DNA of 13,110 nt. It comes from Actinomyces sp. ICM47 (GTDB lineage: Bacteria; Actinomycetota; Actinomycetes; Actinomycetales; Actinomycetaceae). Position 1 is the stretch's first letter; every line of letters starts with the position of its first letter. The DNA lies in NCBI RefSeq assembly GCF_000278725.1, contig NZ_ALCA01000129.1:1-13110 (forward strand), read 5' to 3'. This document shows positions 1 through 6,574 of the stretch, one piece after another. The notes under the pieces are model-generated. The model had not been told where the DNA came from and did not search any database. It saw only the letters and a program-made list of their open reading frames with translations. The position numbers and the translations under genes were made by a program.

Positions 1-19
1 CCGCAAGGGTGTCAGATGG

Positions 20-1024
20 TTACTTCTGGGCTGCTTCGAAAGCGTCCGCGAGGGAGTTGAAGATCTCCGTGTAGGTGATGATCGACTCGTTGGTGTAGGT
101 GTCGTTCGGCGCGTACACGACCTGCTTGTTCTGGAGGGCAGTCACGTTCTGCAGGGCAGCGTTGTCGTTGATGACGGTCTCAGCCGGGGTGTTAGAGCCG
201 TCCTTGGTGATCGCGGCGTCGCGGTCGAGCACGAGGATCCAGGCGGGGTTGGCCTGCGCGATAGCCTCGACGGAAATGTCGTCACCGGTGTGAGAGTCGG
301 TCGAACCTTCGACCTCAAGGGCGGGCTTGAGGCCGAGCAGGTCGAAGACCGGACCCCACGTGCGGCCCTTGCCGGGCGCCACGTAGCCGATGTTTCCGCC
401 GGAGACGTCAACCGCCATGACGGTGGAAGAGCCGTCGTAGGCCTTCTTCGCACGCTCGATCGAGGCGTTGAAGTCGTCAACCAGCTTCTTGGCCTCGTCC
501 TGCTTGCCGAAGATCTCGCCGAGGTCCGTGACCTCGCGGATGAGTTCCTGATCGAAGGGCTGCCCCTCGCGCGGCTCGAGGTTGATGAGCGGGACGTCGG
601 GGGCCAGTTCCTTGATCTGGGCGTCGTACTTGGAGAAGCGCTGACCGGAGATGATCAGGTCGGGTTCGGCGGCGACCAGGGCCTCGAGGTTGGGGTCGCG
701 GTGCATGCCCACGTCGGCGATGTCATCGCCGTTGTACGCGGTGATGGTCGAGGGGATCAGCTTCTTGGGGGCAGCGACGAGCGGCACGTTCCACTGCGCG
801 AGGACCTCGAAGGTGCGGTTGTCGAGGGATGCTGCGCGGGTGACGGGCAGCTTGATGTCGACCGTGCCATCGTTTGCCTCGATAGACACGGACGAGGCCT
901 GGGTGGCCTCGGACGCGGAGGATGTGGTGGACTGCGAGGAGGAAGTGGCACCCGAGGAGCAGGCGGCGAGGCCGAGTGCCGCGATGGCGGCGATGGCGGC
1001 CAGGGACGTGGTCGTGCGAGACAT
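20..1024 (-). CDS. iron-siderophore ABC transporter substrate-binding lipoprotein
   Basis: This is a 334-residue extracellular solute-binding protein that should capture a ferric siderophore and pass it to an ABC permease. The N-terminus is a lipoprotein signal: a few polar residues, an Ala/Leu-rich stretch and a lipobox ending LAAC at about residue 22. A Ser/Thr/Ala linker follows, typical of surface lipoproteins. The rest reads like the helical-backbone binding proteins of the FepB/CeuE/FatB type, with the PDLIISGQRF segment and the DLLGL and ISVEAIAQANPAWILVL segments. I chose the ATG at 1024 because a GGAG lies a few bases upstream and the signal peptide starts there; the longer open frame to 1210 has no such support. 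An iron-box candidate lies 40-60 bp upstream, so iron repression by a DtxR/IdeR protein is likely. The partner permease and ATPase would lie beyond the left edge. The exact siderophore cannot be told. Confidence 0.88.
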   Translation of the reverse strand: MSRTTTSLAAIAAIAALGLAACSSGATSSSQSTTSSASEATQASSVSIEANDGTVDIKLPVTRAASLDNRTFEVLAQWNVPLVAAPKKLIPSTITAYNGDDIADVGMHRDPNLEALVAAEPDLIISGQRFSKYDAQIKELAPDVPLINLEPREGQPFDQELIREVTDLGEIFGKQDEAKKLVDDFNASIERAKKAYDGSSTVMAVDVSGGNIGYVAPGKGRTWGPVFDLLGLKPALEVEGSTDSHTGDDISVEAIAQANPAWILVLDRDAAITKDGSNTPAETVINDNAALQNVTALQNKQVVYAPNDTYTNESIITYTEIFNSLADAFEAAQK

Positions 1025-1065
1025 TATTTCTCCGTCATAGTTACTTGCGATGGGGCTGAAATAGG

Positions 1066-1084
1066 AAAAGCTAGGCTTACCTAA
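1066..1084 (-). promoter_or_regulatory. candidate DtxR/IdeR iron box
   Basis: Read on the minus strand this is TTAGGTAAGCCTAGCTTTT. It matches the 19-bp DtxR/IdeR consensus TTAGGTTAGGCTAACCTAA at 13 of 19 positions, with the TTAGGT half intact and the other half weak. It lies between a possible -35 (TTGGCA, 1091-1086) and the start of the siderophore-binding protein gene, where a bound repressor would block transcription. The family consensus is established knowledge; binding here is inferred. Confidence 0.7.
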
Positions 1085-1186
1085 CTGCCAAAAGCAACCA
1101 TACCGATATTTTGGGCTTTGTGCGTGTGAATGCTGGCATAGTCTCGCGGTCTGATGCGTTCCCTGGCGCGCATTGACAAGAAACAT

Positions 1187-1218
1187 GTGGGGCGGTGCTC
1201 GCGTGAGCACCGCCCCAC
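1187..1218 (-). terminator. terminator downstream of nadE
   Basis: A perfect 14-bp inverted repeat (GTGGGGCGGTGCTC and its complement) closes on a 4-base loop, GCGT. On the minus strand it begins 35 bp after the nadE stop and is followed by a modestly T-rich stretch (CATGTTTCTTG). It should separate nadE from the iron-regulated gene downstream. Confidence 0.85.
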
Positions 1219-1252
1219 GGCAGCTTGCGACCGGGCGTGAGCGAATGTCAGG

Positions 1253-3334
1253 TCAGTCGACCAGGCCCTTCACGGCCTCGTCAAGTTCGGCGACCCAATC
1301 CGCGCCCGACACGTCCGAGGGCATGCGCCAATCCCCGCGCGGGGACAGGGAGCCGCCGGCCATGACCTTCGGGCCGTTGGGCAGGGCGCTGCGCTTAAAC
1401 TGCTGGCTGAAGAAACGCCACAGGAACAGGCGCTCCCACGTCACGATCTCCTCCAGCGAGTACGCGACCTTGTCCTCCTCGGGGAAGCCGACCGGCCAGG
1501 AACCCACGGATGCATCCGACCAGGCCTTTTCTGCCAGGAATGCGATCTTCGAGGGGCGCGCGCCGCGGCGCAGCACGTGGTACAGCGTGAAGTCCTGCAG
1601 GTTGTAGGGGCCAATCTTGTCCTGCGTGGACTGCATCTTCTCGCCCGGCTTGGCGGGAACCAGCTCGGGGGAGATCTCCGTGTTGAGGATCGACAGGAGT
1701 ACCTCGCCGACGCGCTCGTCGAACTGCTTGGAGGCCACGACCCAGCGGATCAGGTGCTGCATGAGGGTCTTCGGCACACCCGTGTTGACCGCGTAGTGGC
1801 TCATCTGGTCGCCCACACCGTACGTGCACCAGCCCAGCGCCAGCTCGGACAGGTCGCCCGTGCCCAGCACGATGCCGCCCAGGTGGTTGGCCAGGCGGAA
1901 CAGGTAGTCGGTGCGCAGGCCCGCCTGGACGTTCTCGAAGGTGACGTCGTAGGTGGCCTCGCCCTCGCCGTAGGGGTGGCCGATGTCGGCCAGCATCTGC
2001 GTGGCCGCCGGGCGGATGTCGATCTCCTGGAAGGACGTGCCCAGGTACTGGCACAGCAGGGTCGCGTTCGTCTTCGTGCGCTCGGACGTGGCGAAACCAG
2101 GCAGCGTGTAGCACAGAATGTCCGTGCGCGGTCGTCCCAGCAGGTCCATCGCGCGGGAGGCCACGACCAGCGCGTGCGTCGAATCCAGGCCGCCCGAGAC
2201 GCCGATGACGATCTTCGGGTTGCCGATCGCGCGCAGGCGCTGGACCAGGCCGGCGACCTGAATGTTGTAGGCCTCGTAGCAGTCCTGCTCCAGGCGTGTG
2301 GGGTCGTTGGGGACGAAGGGGAAGCGGTTGACCGCTCGCTCCAGGCCCAGGTCGGTGCGCGGCGGATCGAGCGTGATCTCGACCTCCTGGGGGGACAAGC
2401 GCTCATCCCCCGCGAAGTAGCGCTGCGCATTGTCCGTGAACGAATTCTGGCGCTTGCGCTCGGTGCGCAGGCGCTCCAGGTCCACGTCGGCGATCGTGAT
2501 GTGCGCGCCCTCCTGGAAGCGCTCGCCAATCGCCAGGCGTTCCCCGGCCTCGTAAATCATGGTCTCGCCGTCCCAGGCCAGATCCGTGCTGGACTCGCCC
2601 ATGCCGGCCGCCGTGTAGATGTAGGCCGCCGAGCAGCGCGCGGACACCGAGCGCACCATGAGTTCGCGGTCCGCGCCGCGTCCGACCGTGATCGGGGACG
2701 CCGACAGGTTTGCCAGGACGGTCGCGCCTGCGAGCGCCAGTTCGGTGGCGGGGGTGACGGGCACCCACATGTCCTCGCAGATCTCGATGCCGACGGTCAG
2801 GCCGGGCACATCGTCGGCGGAAATGAGGACCTGGCCGAAGGGAACCCACACGGGGCCGCCGGTGAATTCTTCGATGCCGCCCCACGGGACCTCGATGCGC
2901 TCGCAGGCGCGCGGGGGCATGGTGACGAAGTAGCGCTTCTCGTAGAACTCGCGGTAGTTGGGCAGGTGCGACTTGGGGATGATCGCGAGCACGCGCCCGC
3001 GGTGGATGGCGACCGCGCAGTTGTACAGGGCGTTGTCCTTGCGCAGCGGTGCGCCGACGATGAGGAGGGGGAGCAGGTCGGCGCTGGCCTCGACAATGGA
3101 TCCCAGGGCTTTCTCGACGGTATCGAGCAGGACGTCCTGCAGGAGGAGGTCGTCGATGGCGTATCCGGAGACGCACAGCTCCGGGTAGACGCCGACGGCG
3201 ACGCCGCGCGCGTCAAGCTCGCGTGCGGTGTCAATGATCTCGCGCGCGTTCTCGAAGGGGCGCGCGGGGTGCACGGGCAGGGTCACGGCGGCGACGCGCG
3301 CGAAGCCCTGGTCGTAGAGGGAATGGAAGTTCAT
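1253..3334 (-). CDS. nadE: glutamine-dependent NAD(+) synthetase
   Basis: This 693-residue cytoplasmic enzyme makes NAD from nicotinic acid adenine dinucleotide, ATP and glutamine-derived ammonia, the last step of NAD synthesis. The N-terminal nitrilase-type amidase (about 10-310) shows the Glu-Lys-Cys triad: E52 in YPELCVSGY, K121 in PKSHLPNYREFYEKRYF and C186 in EICEDMW. The C-terminal synthetase (about 345-690) has the PP-loop SGGLDST at 380-386. Length and layout match the long, glutamine-using NadE of actinobacteria, which carries its own ammonia source. The ATG is preceded by AAAGGAG at 5-base spacing. It begins 21 bp after the stop of the NrtR gene on the same strand, so the two are very probably co-transcribed and NrtR controls its own target. 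No disruption was seen. Confidence 0.97.
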   Translation of the reverse strand: MNFHSLYDQGFARVAAVTLPVHPARPFENAREIIDTARELDARGVAVGVYPELCVSGYAIDDLLLQDVLLDTVEKALGSIVEASADLLPLLIVGAPLRKDNALYNCAVAIHRGRVLAIIPKSHLPNYREFYEKRYFVTMPPRACERIEVPWGGIEEFTGGPVWVPFGQVLISADDVPGLTVGIEICEDMWVPVTPATELALAGATVLANLSASPITVGRGADRELMVRSVSARCSAAYIYTAAGMGESSTDLAWDGETMIYEAGERLAIGERFQEGAHITIADVDLERLRTERKRQNSFTDNAQRYFAGDERLSPQEVEITLDPPRTDLGLERAVNRFPFVPNDPTRLEQDCYEAYNIQVAGLVQRLRAIGNPKIVIGVSGGLDSTHALVVASRAMDLLGRPRTDILCYTLPGFATSERTKTNATLLCQYLGTSFQEIDIRPAATQMLADIGHPYGEGEATYDVTFENVQAGLRTDYLFRLANHLGGIVLGTGDLSELALGWCTYGVGDQMSHYAVNTGVPKTLMQHLIRWVVASKQFDERVGEVLLSILNTEISPELVPAKPGEKMQSTQDKIGPYNLQDFTLYHVLRRGARPSKIAFLAEKAWSDASVGSWPVGFPEEDKVAYSLEEIVTWERLFLWRFFSQQFKRSALPNGPKVMAGGSLSPRGDWRMPSDVSGADWVAELDEAVKGLVD

Positions 3335-3355
3335 GGTTCTCCTTTGGTACGGGGC

Positions 3356-4111
3356 TTATTCTCGCGTACTCCGCGCGCTTGCGCTCTTCATTGACGAGGC
3401 CGGGGTTGGGGTGGGCGGTCGGCGCAGGGGAGGATCGAGGACGAAGGCCGTTGCGTCGACACCGGGGACGAGGCGGTACAGGGTTGCGGGGCGTCCTGCT
3501 CCCTCGCGGACGGTGCCTCCTGTCGGCTCGATGAAGGAGGCTGTTTTCGTTGCTTTCCGGTGGAAATTGCGAGGGTCGAGGGTTGATCCCCAGATGGCCT
3601 CGTAGGTGGTGCGCAGCTGGGTGATCGTGAACTCGGGGCCGCAGAAGGAGGTGGCCAGGGGCGAGTATTCGATCTTGGAGCGTGCGCGCTCGATGCCGTC
3701 CGCCAGGATTGTCGCGTGGTCGAAGGCGAGTGGGGAGGTGGGTGCGAGGAGGTCATCGACGGGGTGCCAGAGTGCTCCGGCGGCGTCGCCTCCCGCGCGG
3801 GCGGGGGAGAAGGAGGGGGCCAAGAGTAGGTAGGCGACGGAGAGAATGGGGCCGCGGGGGTCTCGTCCCTGCGGTCCGTAGGTGCGCAGCTGCTCGAGGT
3901 AACCCGGGGGAGTGATACCGGTTTCCTCCTCAAGCTCGCGCGCAGCCGCCTCTTCGGTCTGCTCGCCGTCGCGCAGGAATCCGCCGGGGAGGGCCAGGTG
4001 ATCCTTGAAGGGTTCGATGCCTCGGCGTACGACGAGGGCGTGGAGGGTGTGGTCGATGACGGTCAGGGCGACGATGTCGACCGCGATCGGGATGGTGAGG
4101 GGTTCAGTCAT
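3356..4111 (-). CDS. nrtR: NrtR family regulator of NAD metabolism (Nudix plus winged helix)
   Basis: This 251-residue protein combines an N-terminal Nudix domain with a C-terminal winged helix, the design of NrtR, a repressor that senses ADP-ribose derived from NAD breakdown. The Nudix box is complete and canonical at residues 44-66 (G-x5-E-x7-REUxEExGU, read as G44, E50, R58, E59, E62, E63, G65), so the domain could still hydrolyse as well as bind ligand. The C-terminal 160-216 region has FTITQLRTTYEAIWG and ends with GRPATLYRL, which is characteristic of NrtR rather than of plain ADP-ribose pyrophosphatases. It leads an operon with nadE and lies divergent to the SPFH/NAD-kinase-like pair. 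There is no ribosome binding site before the ATG, but a TATGCT element ends 6 bases upstream, so the message may be leaderless. A plain Nudix hydrolase is the less likely alternative. Confidence 0.88.
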   Translation of the reverse strand: MTEPLTIPIAVDIVALTVIDHTLHALVVRRGIEPFKDHLALPGGFLRDGEQTEEAAARELEEETGITPPGYLEQLRTYGPQGRDPRGPILSVAYLLLAPSFSPARAGGDAAGALWHPVDDLLAPTSPLAFDHATILADGIERARSKIEYSPLATSFCGPEFTITQLRTTYEAIWGSTLDPRNFHRKATKTASFIEPTGGTVREGAGRPATLYRLVPGVDATAFVLDPPLRRPPTPTPASSMKSASARSTRE

Positions 4112-4117
4112 GGTGCC

Positions 4118-4146
4118 AGCATAACTTATTTGTGTCGAGTTGACAT
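4118..4146 (-). promoter_or_regulatory. candidate nrtR-nadE promoter (leaderless)
   Basis: On the minus strand ATGTCA (4146-4141, 4 of 6 to the -35 consensus) is followed after 17 bp by TATGCT (4123-4118). The -10 ends six bases before the ATG of nrtR, so transcription should begin at or next to the start codon. The -35 overlaps the -35 of the opposite promoter and one of the two NrtR-type boxes. Confidence 0.5.
4133..4145. promoter_or_regulatory. candidate NrtR operator, box A
   Basis: TGTCGAGTTGACA carries the TGTC-N5-GACA arrangement and therefore the GT-N7-AC core described for NrtR sites. It covers the -35 elements of both divergent promoters, so one occupied box could silence both operons. 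Its centre is 34 bp from that of box B. Confidence 0.65.
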
Positions 4147-4169
4147 TAAATGTGAGGTGGGATTATTGT
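4140..4169 (+). promoter_or_regulatory. candidate promoter of the SPFH/NAD-kinase-like operon
   Basis: TTGACA at 4140-4145 is a perfect -35. TATTGT at 4164-4169 (18-bp spacer) is the best -10, matching TATAAT at 4 of 6. NrtR-type box A overlaps the -35 and box B overlaps the -10. Confidence 0.5.
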
Positions 4170-4179
4170 CATCATGACA
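4167..4179. promoter_or_regulatory. candidate NrtR operator, box B
   Basis: TGTCATCATGACA is a perfect 6-1-6 palindrome with the GT-N7-AC core. It overlaps the -10 of the rightward promoter. Box A shares its TGTC and GACA ends, which supports the pair as binding sites of one protein, most simply the adjacent NrtR. Confidence 0.72.
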
Positions 4180-4215
4180 TAAACAAGTGGGAGACCACCC
4201 GACCAAGGAGCCATC

Positions 4216-5226
4216 ATGGGAACCCTCCACCACCACCCCTTCCTCATCCGCTACCAGGGCGGAGCCGGCGACCACGTCGTCCAAATCCGCGCCGGACGCA
4301 CCATCCGATCCGGAGTCGGCCAGTCCTTCTGGCTGCGAGCCGGGCGCTGCGCGCTCGCGGAAGTGCCCACCGCGAACCGCGCCCACAGCTTCCTCGTACA
4401 GGTCCCGTCCGCCGACCAGCAAAACGTCAGCGCCCAGGTCGCCATCACCTACCGCATCGAGGACGCCGAGGCGGCCGCTTCGCACTACGACTTCGACCTG
4501 TACCCGCGCGATGCAAGCAACGACGCGCAAGGCCTGTGGCAGATCGACGAAACCGTCACCCGAATCGCTCACTCGGCCCTGGCCTCGTCCATCGGCGCGA
4601 TGCCTCTGTCTGACGCCATTTCCGGCTCCCTCGAACGGGTCGGCAGCCTGCTCGCCCAGACTTTTGCCGCCGACGAACAGCTGCGCGCAACCGGCGTCAC
4701 CGTCGTCGACGTGCGCCTCATGAGCCTGCGCCCTGACGAGGGCGTCGAATCCTCGCTGCGAGCCCCGCTCCTCGAGCAGCTCCAGGCCGAGGCTGATCGC
4801 GCCCTCTACGAACGTCGCGCCCTCGCCGTCGAACGCGAATCCCAGATCTCCGAAAATGAAATGCAGTCCAAGCTCGACCTGGCCCGCAAGCGTGCCGACC
4901 TGGTTGACCAGGAAGGACACAATGCCAGGCGTGAAGCTGAGGAGAAAGCCGCTGCCGACGCGATCGCCGTCGAGGCGGAAGCACGACGCATCGTCGAAAA
5001 AGCCAAAGCCTACGAAGCGGACTGGAAGACCGCCGGTGCCGCGCGGACTGCGACCGATGCGTCCTACGTCAGGGCCCTCGGCGAGGCCGGGCCAGAGGTG
5101 GCGCGCGCCGTCGCCCTCAAGGAATTGGCCAAGAACATGCCGTCCTTCGGCGACATCACCATCACCGCCGACGTGCTCAGTGACCTCGTCTCCGCATTCA
5201 CCGGCTCCAAGAAGGCAGGCAAGTAG
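4216..5226 (+). CDS. SPFH/Band-7 domain protein
   Basis: This 336-residue protein has a prohibitin/Band-7 type core followed by a long charged helix. Residues about 10-175 form the SPFH-like part, including VQVPSADQQNVSAQVAITYRI and GVTVVDVRLMSL. Residues about 184-268 are rich in E, K, R and A and should form a coiled coil. The tail ALKELAKNMPSFGDITI followed by a short hydrophobic end is typical of the family. Unlike stomatins and flotillins it has no clear N-terminal membrane segment, so it may be a soluble or peripheral oligomer. AAGGAG lies 5 bases before the ATG. The next gene starts 2 bp after the stop, so the two are surely co-translated. Divergence from nrtR across two NrtR-type boxes links it to NAD status. 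SPFH proteins usually scaffold membrane-associated complexes; the role here is not known. Confidence 0.82.
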   Translation: MGTLHHHPFLIRYQGGAGDHVVQIRAGRTIRSGVGQSFWLRAGRCALAEVPTANRAHSFLVQVPSADQQNVSAQVAITYRIEDAEAAASHYDFDLYPRDASNDAQGLWQIDETVTRIAHSALASSIGAMPLSDAISGSLERVGSLLAQTFAADEQLRATGVTVVDVRLMSLRPDEGVESSLRAPLLEQLQAEADRALYERRALAVERESQISENEMQSKLDLARKRADLVDQEGHNARREAEEKAAADAIAVEAEARRIVEKAKAYEADWKTAGAARTATDASYVRALGEAGPEVARAVALKELAKNMPSFGDITITADVLSDLVSAFTGSKKAGK

Positions 5227-5228
5227 CC

Positions 5229-6128
5229 ATGCGACGACGCGCCGTCATCGTCCGACGCCCCACCGAGTATGACGAACTCATGGACCGCTACTCCACCCGC
5301 GGCCAGGTCGAATTCGTCCTGCGGTCACGCGGGCGCAGCCTCGAAGCCGTCGAGCGAGCGCACGAGTCCCACCTGGCAGCCCTGGCCCGAGTGCGCGCAG
5401 GCATCCCGGACGGGTGGGCGAGCGCCGACGTCGAACGCGACTCCCTCTCGCGCTTCCTCTTCGCCCCCGAGGACGTCATCGTCGTCGTCGGACCCGACGG
5501 CCTGGTCGCCAACGTTGCCAAATACGCTGGTGACCAGGTCGTGGTCGGCATCAACTCGGTACCCCAGTCCAACGCGGGTGTCCTCGTGCGCTGCACGCCC
5601 GACCAAGGCGTAGGGGCGCTGCGCCGCCTTGAATCAGGCGCGGACCTGCGCGTCGATCACCTGACAATGGTGCGCGCGGCAGCCGACGACTCGCGCTCCC
5701 TGACCGCCCTCAACGAGGTGTTCATCGGGCACCCGAGCCACCAGAGCGCCCGCTACGAACTCTCCCTTGGGTCCAGCGTCGAACGCCAATCCTCATCGGG
5801 CGTCGTCGTCTCCACCGGGACCGGCGCAACCGGGTGGGGGGCCTCCCTCAAGCGTGGGCGTGCGATGGGGGAGATGCCCGCCCCGACCTCGCCCTCACTC
5901 GCATGGTTTGTGCGCGAGGCCTGGCCCTCCCCCTATACCGGCATCGAGCACACCGAGGGCATCCTGGACGAGGACGAAGAGCTGAGCCTCGTCGTCGGCT
6001 CCGAATCCCTCGTCCTCTTCGGCGACGGCATGGAATCTGATCGGCTCACCCTTACGTGGGGCCAAAGCGTGCGCGTCTCGCGCGCCCCGCGAGCGCTCTC
6101 CCTCGTGGACCCCGCGGGCTTGGGGTAG
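5229..6128 (+). CDS. NAD-kinase-like protein with altered GGDGT motif
   Basis: This 299-residue protein has the order of motifs of the ATP-NAD kinase fold. VIVVVGPDGLVANVAKY (about 83-99) stands where NAD kinases have GGDGT, followed by VVVGINSVP, then LNEVFIG (161-167, the NE motif), then VVSTGTGATGWGASL (192-206, in place of GTGSTAY). Two expected residues differ: GGDGT reads GPDGL, so the second Gly and the Thr are lost while the Asp is kept. The segment after it lacks the usual leucine-rich helix. It may be a diverged kinase with another substrate, or a sensor that binds NAD(P) without phosphorylating it. It begins 2 bp after the SPFH gene with no strong ribosome site of its own, suggesting translational coupling. 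It is unlikely to be the only NAD kinase of the cell. Confidence 0.75.
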   Translation: MRRRAVIVRRPTEYDELMDRYSTRGQVEFVLRSRGRSLEAVERAHESHLAALARVRAGIPDGWASADVERDSLSRFLFAPEDVIVVVGPDGLVANVAKYAGDQVVVGINSVPQSNAGVLVRCTPDQGVGALRRLESGADLRVDHLTMVRAAADDSRSLTALNEVFIGHPSHQSARYELSLGSSVERQSSSGVVVSTGTGATGWGASLKRGRAMGEMPAPTSPSLAWFVREAWPSPYTGIEHTEGILDEDEELSLVVGSESLVLFGDGMESDRLTLTWGQSVRVSRAPRALSLVDPAGLG

Positions 6129-6164
6129 GGGTGATCTTGACATGAGCAGACTCTGAGGAACTGC

Positions 6165-6194
6165 TGGACAGCAAGCAGCCTGTGAAGGTAGCAT
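6165..6194 (+). promoter_or_regulatory. promoter of leader RNA copy 1
   Basis: TGGACA (6165-6170) and TAGCAT (6189-6194) are separated by 18 bp. Seven bases after the -10 the conserved GGTAACG of the leader begins at 6202. Copy 2 has the same 18-bp spacer and the same 7-base offset, which supports both as true promoters and fixes the likely RNA 5' end. Confidence 0.65.
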
Positions 6195-6201
6195 TGGAAT
6201 C

Positions 6202-6288
6202 GGTAACGGGGCTAGTGCTCAGAGTGCCACATCGAAAACCCACGCCCTCGCGGTGTGGGTTTCCGTCTATCTAGCCGAAGGAGGCCAG
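6202..6288 (+). ncRNA. structured leader RNA, copy 1 (upstream of DUF3800 remnant)
   Basis: Two hairpins precede a ribosome site and an ATG. Hairpin 1 (6202-6228) pairs GGTA with TGCC outside and GGGC with GCTC inside, leaving an asymmetric internal loop (ACG opposite AGAG). Hairpin 2 is an 11-bp stem, 6236-6246 with 6252-6262, closed on CTCGC. Copy 2 keeps GGTAACG, AGAGTGCC and the CCCAC/GTGGG stem ends, while the inner stem sequences differ yet still pair. That is what a conserved RNA structure shows. GAAGGAGG (6279-6284 region) then precedes ATG at 6289. Structured RNAs upstream of DUF3800 genes are known from comparative work (the DUF3800 RNA motifs); which of them this belongs to, if any, I cannot tell. 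The hairpin could also act as a terminator, but the tail is not T-rich. Confidence 0.72.
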
Positions 6289-6399
6289 ATGCTGGTTGCT
6301 TATCTCGACGAAGTTGCCGAGGCAGGAGCGACTGAGCCCCGAGGACCGGACCCGGATGGAAGAAGCGAAGGCTGGAATACTTGCAGTTGCTCGCGCTAG
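6289..6399 (+). pseudogene. N-terminal remnant of a DUF3800 gene
   Basis: The ATG follows a good ribosome site and the structured leader. The first codons read MLVAYLDEVAEAGA, matching the Y-x-DE start of DUF3800 proteins, usually well over 200 residues long. After about 14 codons the resemblance ends, and a stop follows at codon 37. From about 6332 another frame reads LSPEDRTRMEEAKAGILAV and so on, which looks like a piece of a different protein. The gene therefore seems to have been cut by a deletion or rearrangement just after its start. DUF3800 proteins have no well-settled function; an RNase H-like fold has been suggested. Confidence 0.55.
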
Positions 6400-6409
6400 T
6401 GGGCTATGA
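6332..6409 (+). pseudogene. fragment resembling the start of a helix-turn-helix protein
   Basis: This frame reads LSPEDRTRMEEAKAGILAV followed by ARASGL and a stop. It resembles the lead-in to a small helix-turn-helix domain (an acidic helix, then a VARxSGLS-type turn), but it ends before the recognition helix. It overlaps the end of the DUF3800 remnant in another frame, and I see no start or ribosome site of its own except the internal ATG at 6356. It is best read as a relic; the family assignment is weak. Confidence 0.25.
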
Positions 6410-6430
6410 CGCAGTAGTTCTCCGGTTCTC

Positions 6431-6546
6431 GGATAGGTTGCGAGTATGCGGATAGGTTACGAACATCCGGATAGGTTGCGAGCATACGGATAGCTTATTT
6501 TCCTATCCGCATGTGCATAACCTATCCATATGCGCACAACCTATCC
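6431..6546. repeat. symmetrical 19-bp repeat array (four direct, three inverted)
   Basis: GGATAGG occurs at 6431, 6450 and 6469, with the variant GGATAGC at 6488. The complement CCTATCC occurs at 6502, 6521 and 6540. Every step is exactly 19 bp, and opposite copies are mirror images about one point, 6498. The unit is GGATAGGTTGCGAGTATGC with changes mainly in its second half, where C-A-T is still kept. The two 45-bp arms (6450-6494 and 6502-6546) could form one long imperfect hairpin with an AT-rich tip. It lies 28 bp downstream of the sirtuin stop. It could be an operator array, an iteron-like site or a large terminator hairpin. Confidence 0.92.
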
Positions 6547-6574
6547 GCGTGTGAAGACTCGCGCGCGGCAACGC

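Noticed and set aside
1025..1210. N-terminal extension of the siderophore-binding protein
   Set aside because: It would hide the lipoprotein signal behind about 60 unrelated residues and run through the iron box and promoter.
1577..3394. 605-residue open frame on the plus strand
   Set aside because: It is antisense to nadE and nrtR, has a composition expected from the reverse frame of a high-GC gene (rich in V, D, G, R, Q) and shows no domain.
6236..6262. Terminator of the SPFH/NAD-kinase-like operon
   Set aside because: The same hairpin occurs in copy 2 at the same place in the leader and is followed by a ribosome site and ATG rather than T residues, so it is treated as part of the leader RNA.
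6431..6546. CRISPR-like array
   Set aside because: The step is only 19 bp, the conserved core is 7-9 bp, the copies turn round in the middle and there are no cas genes. It does not fit a CRISPR array.
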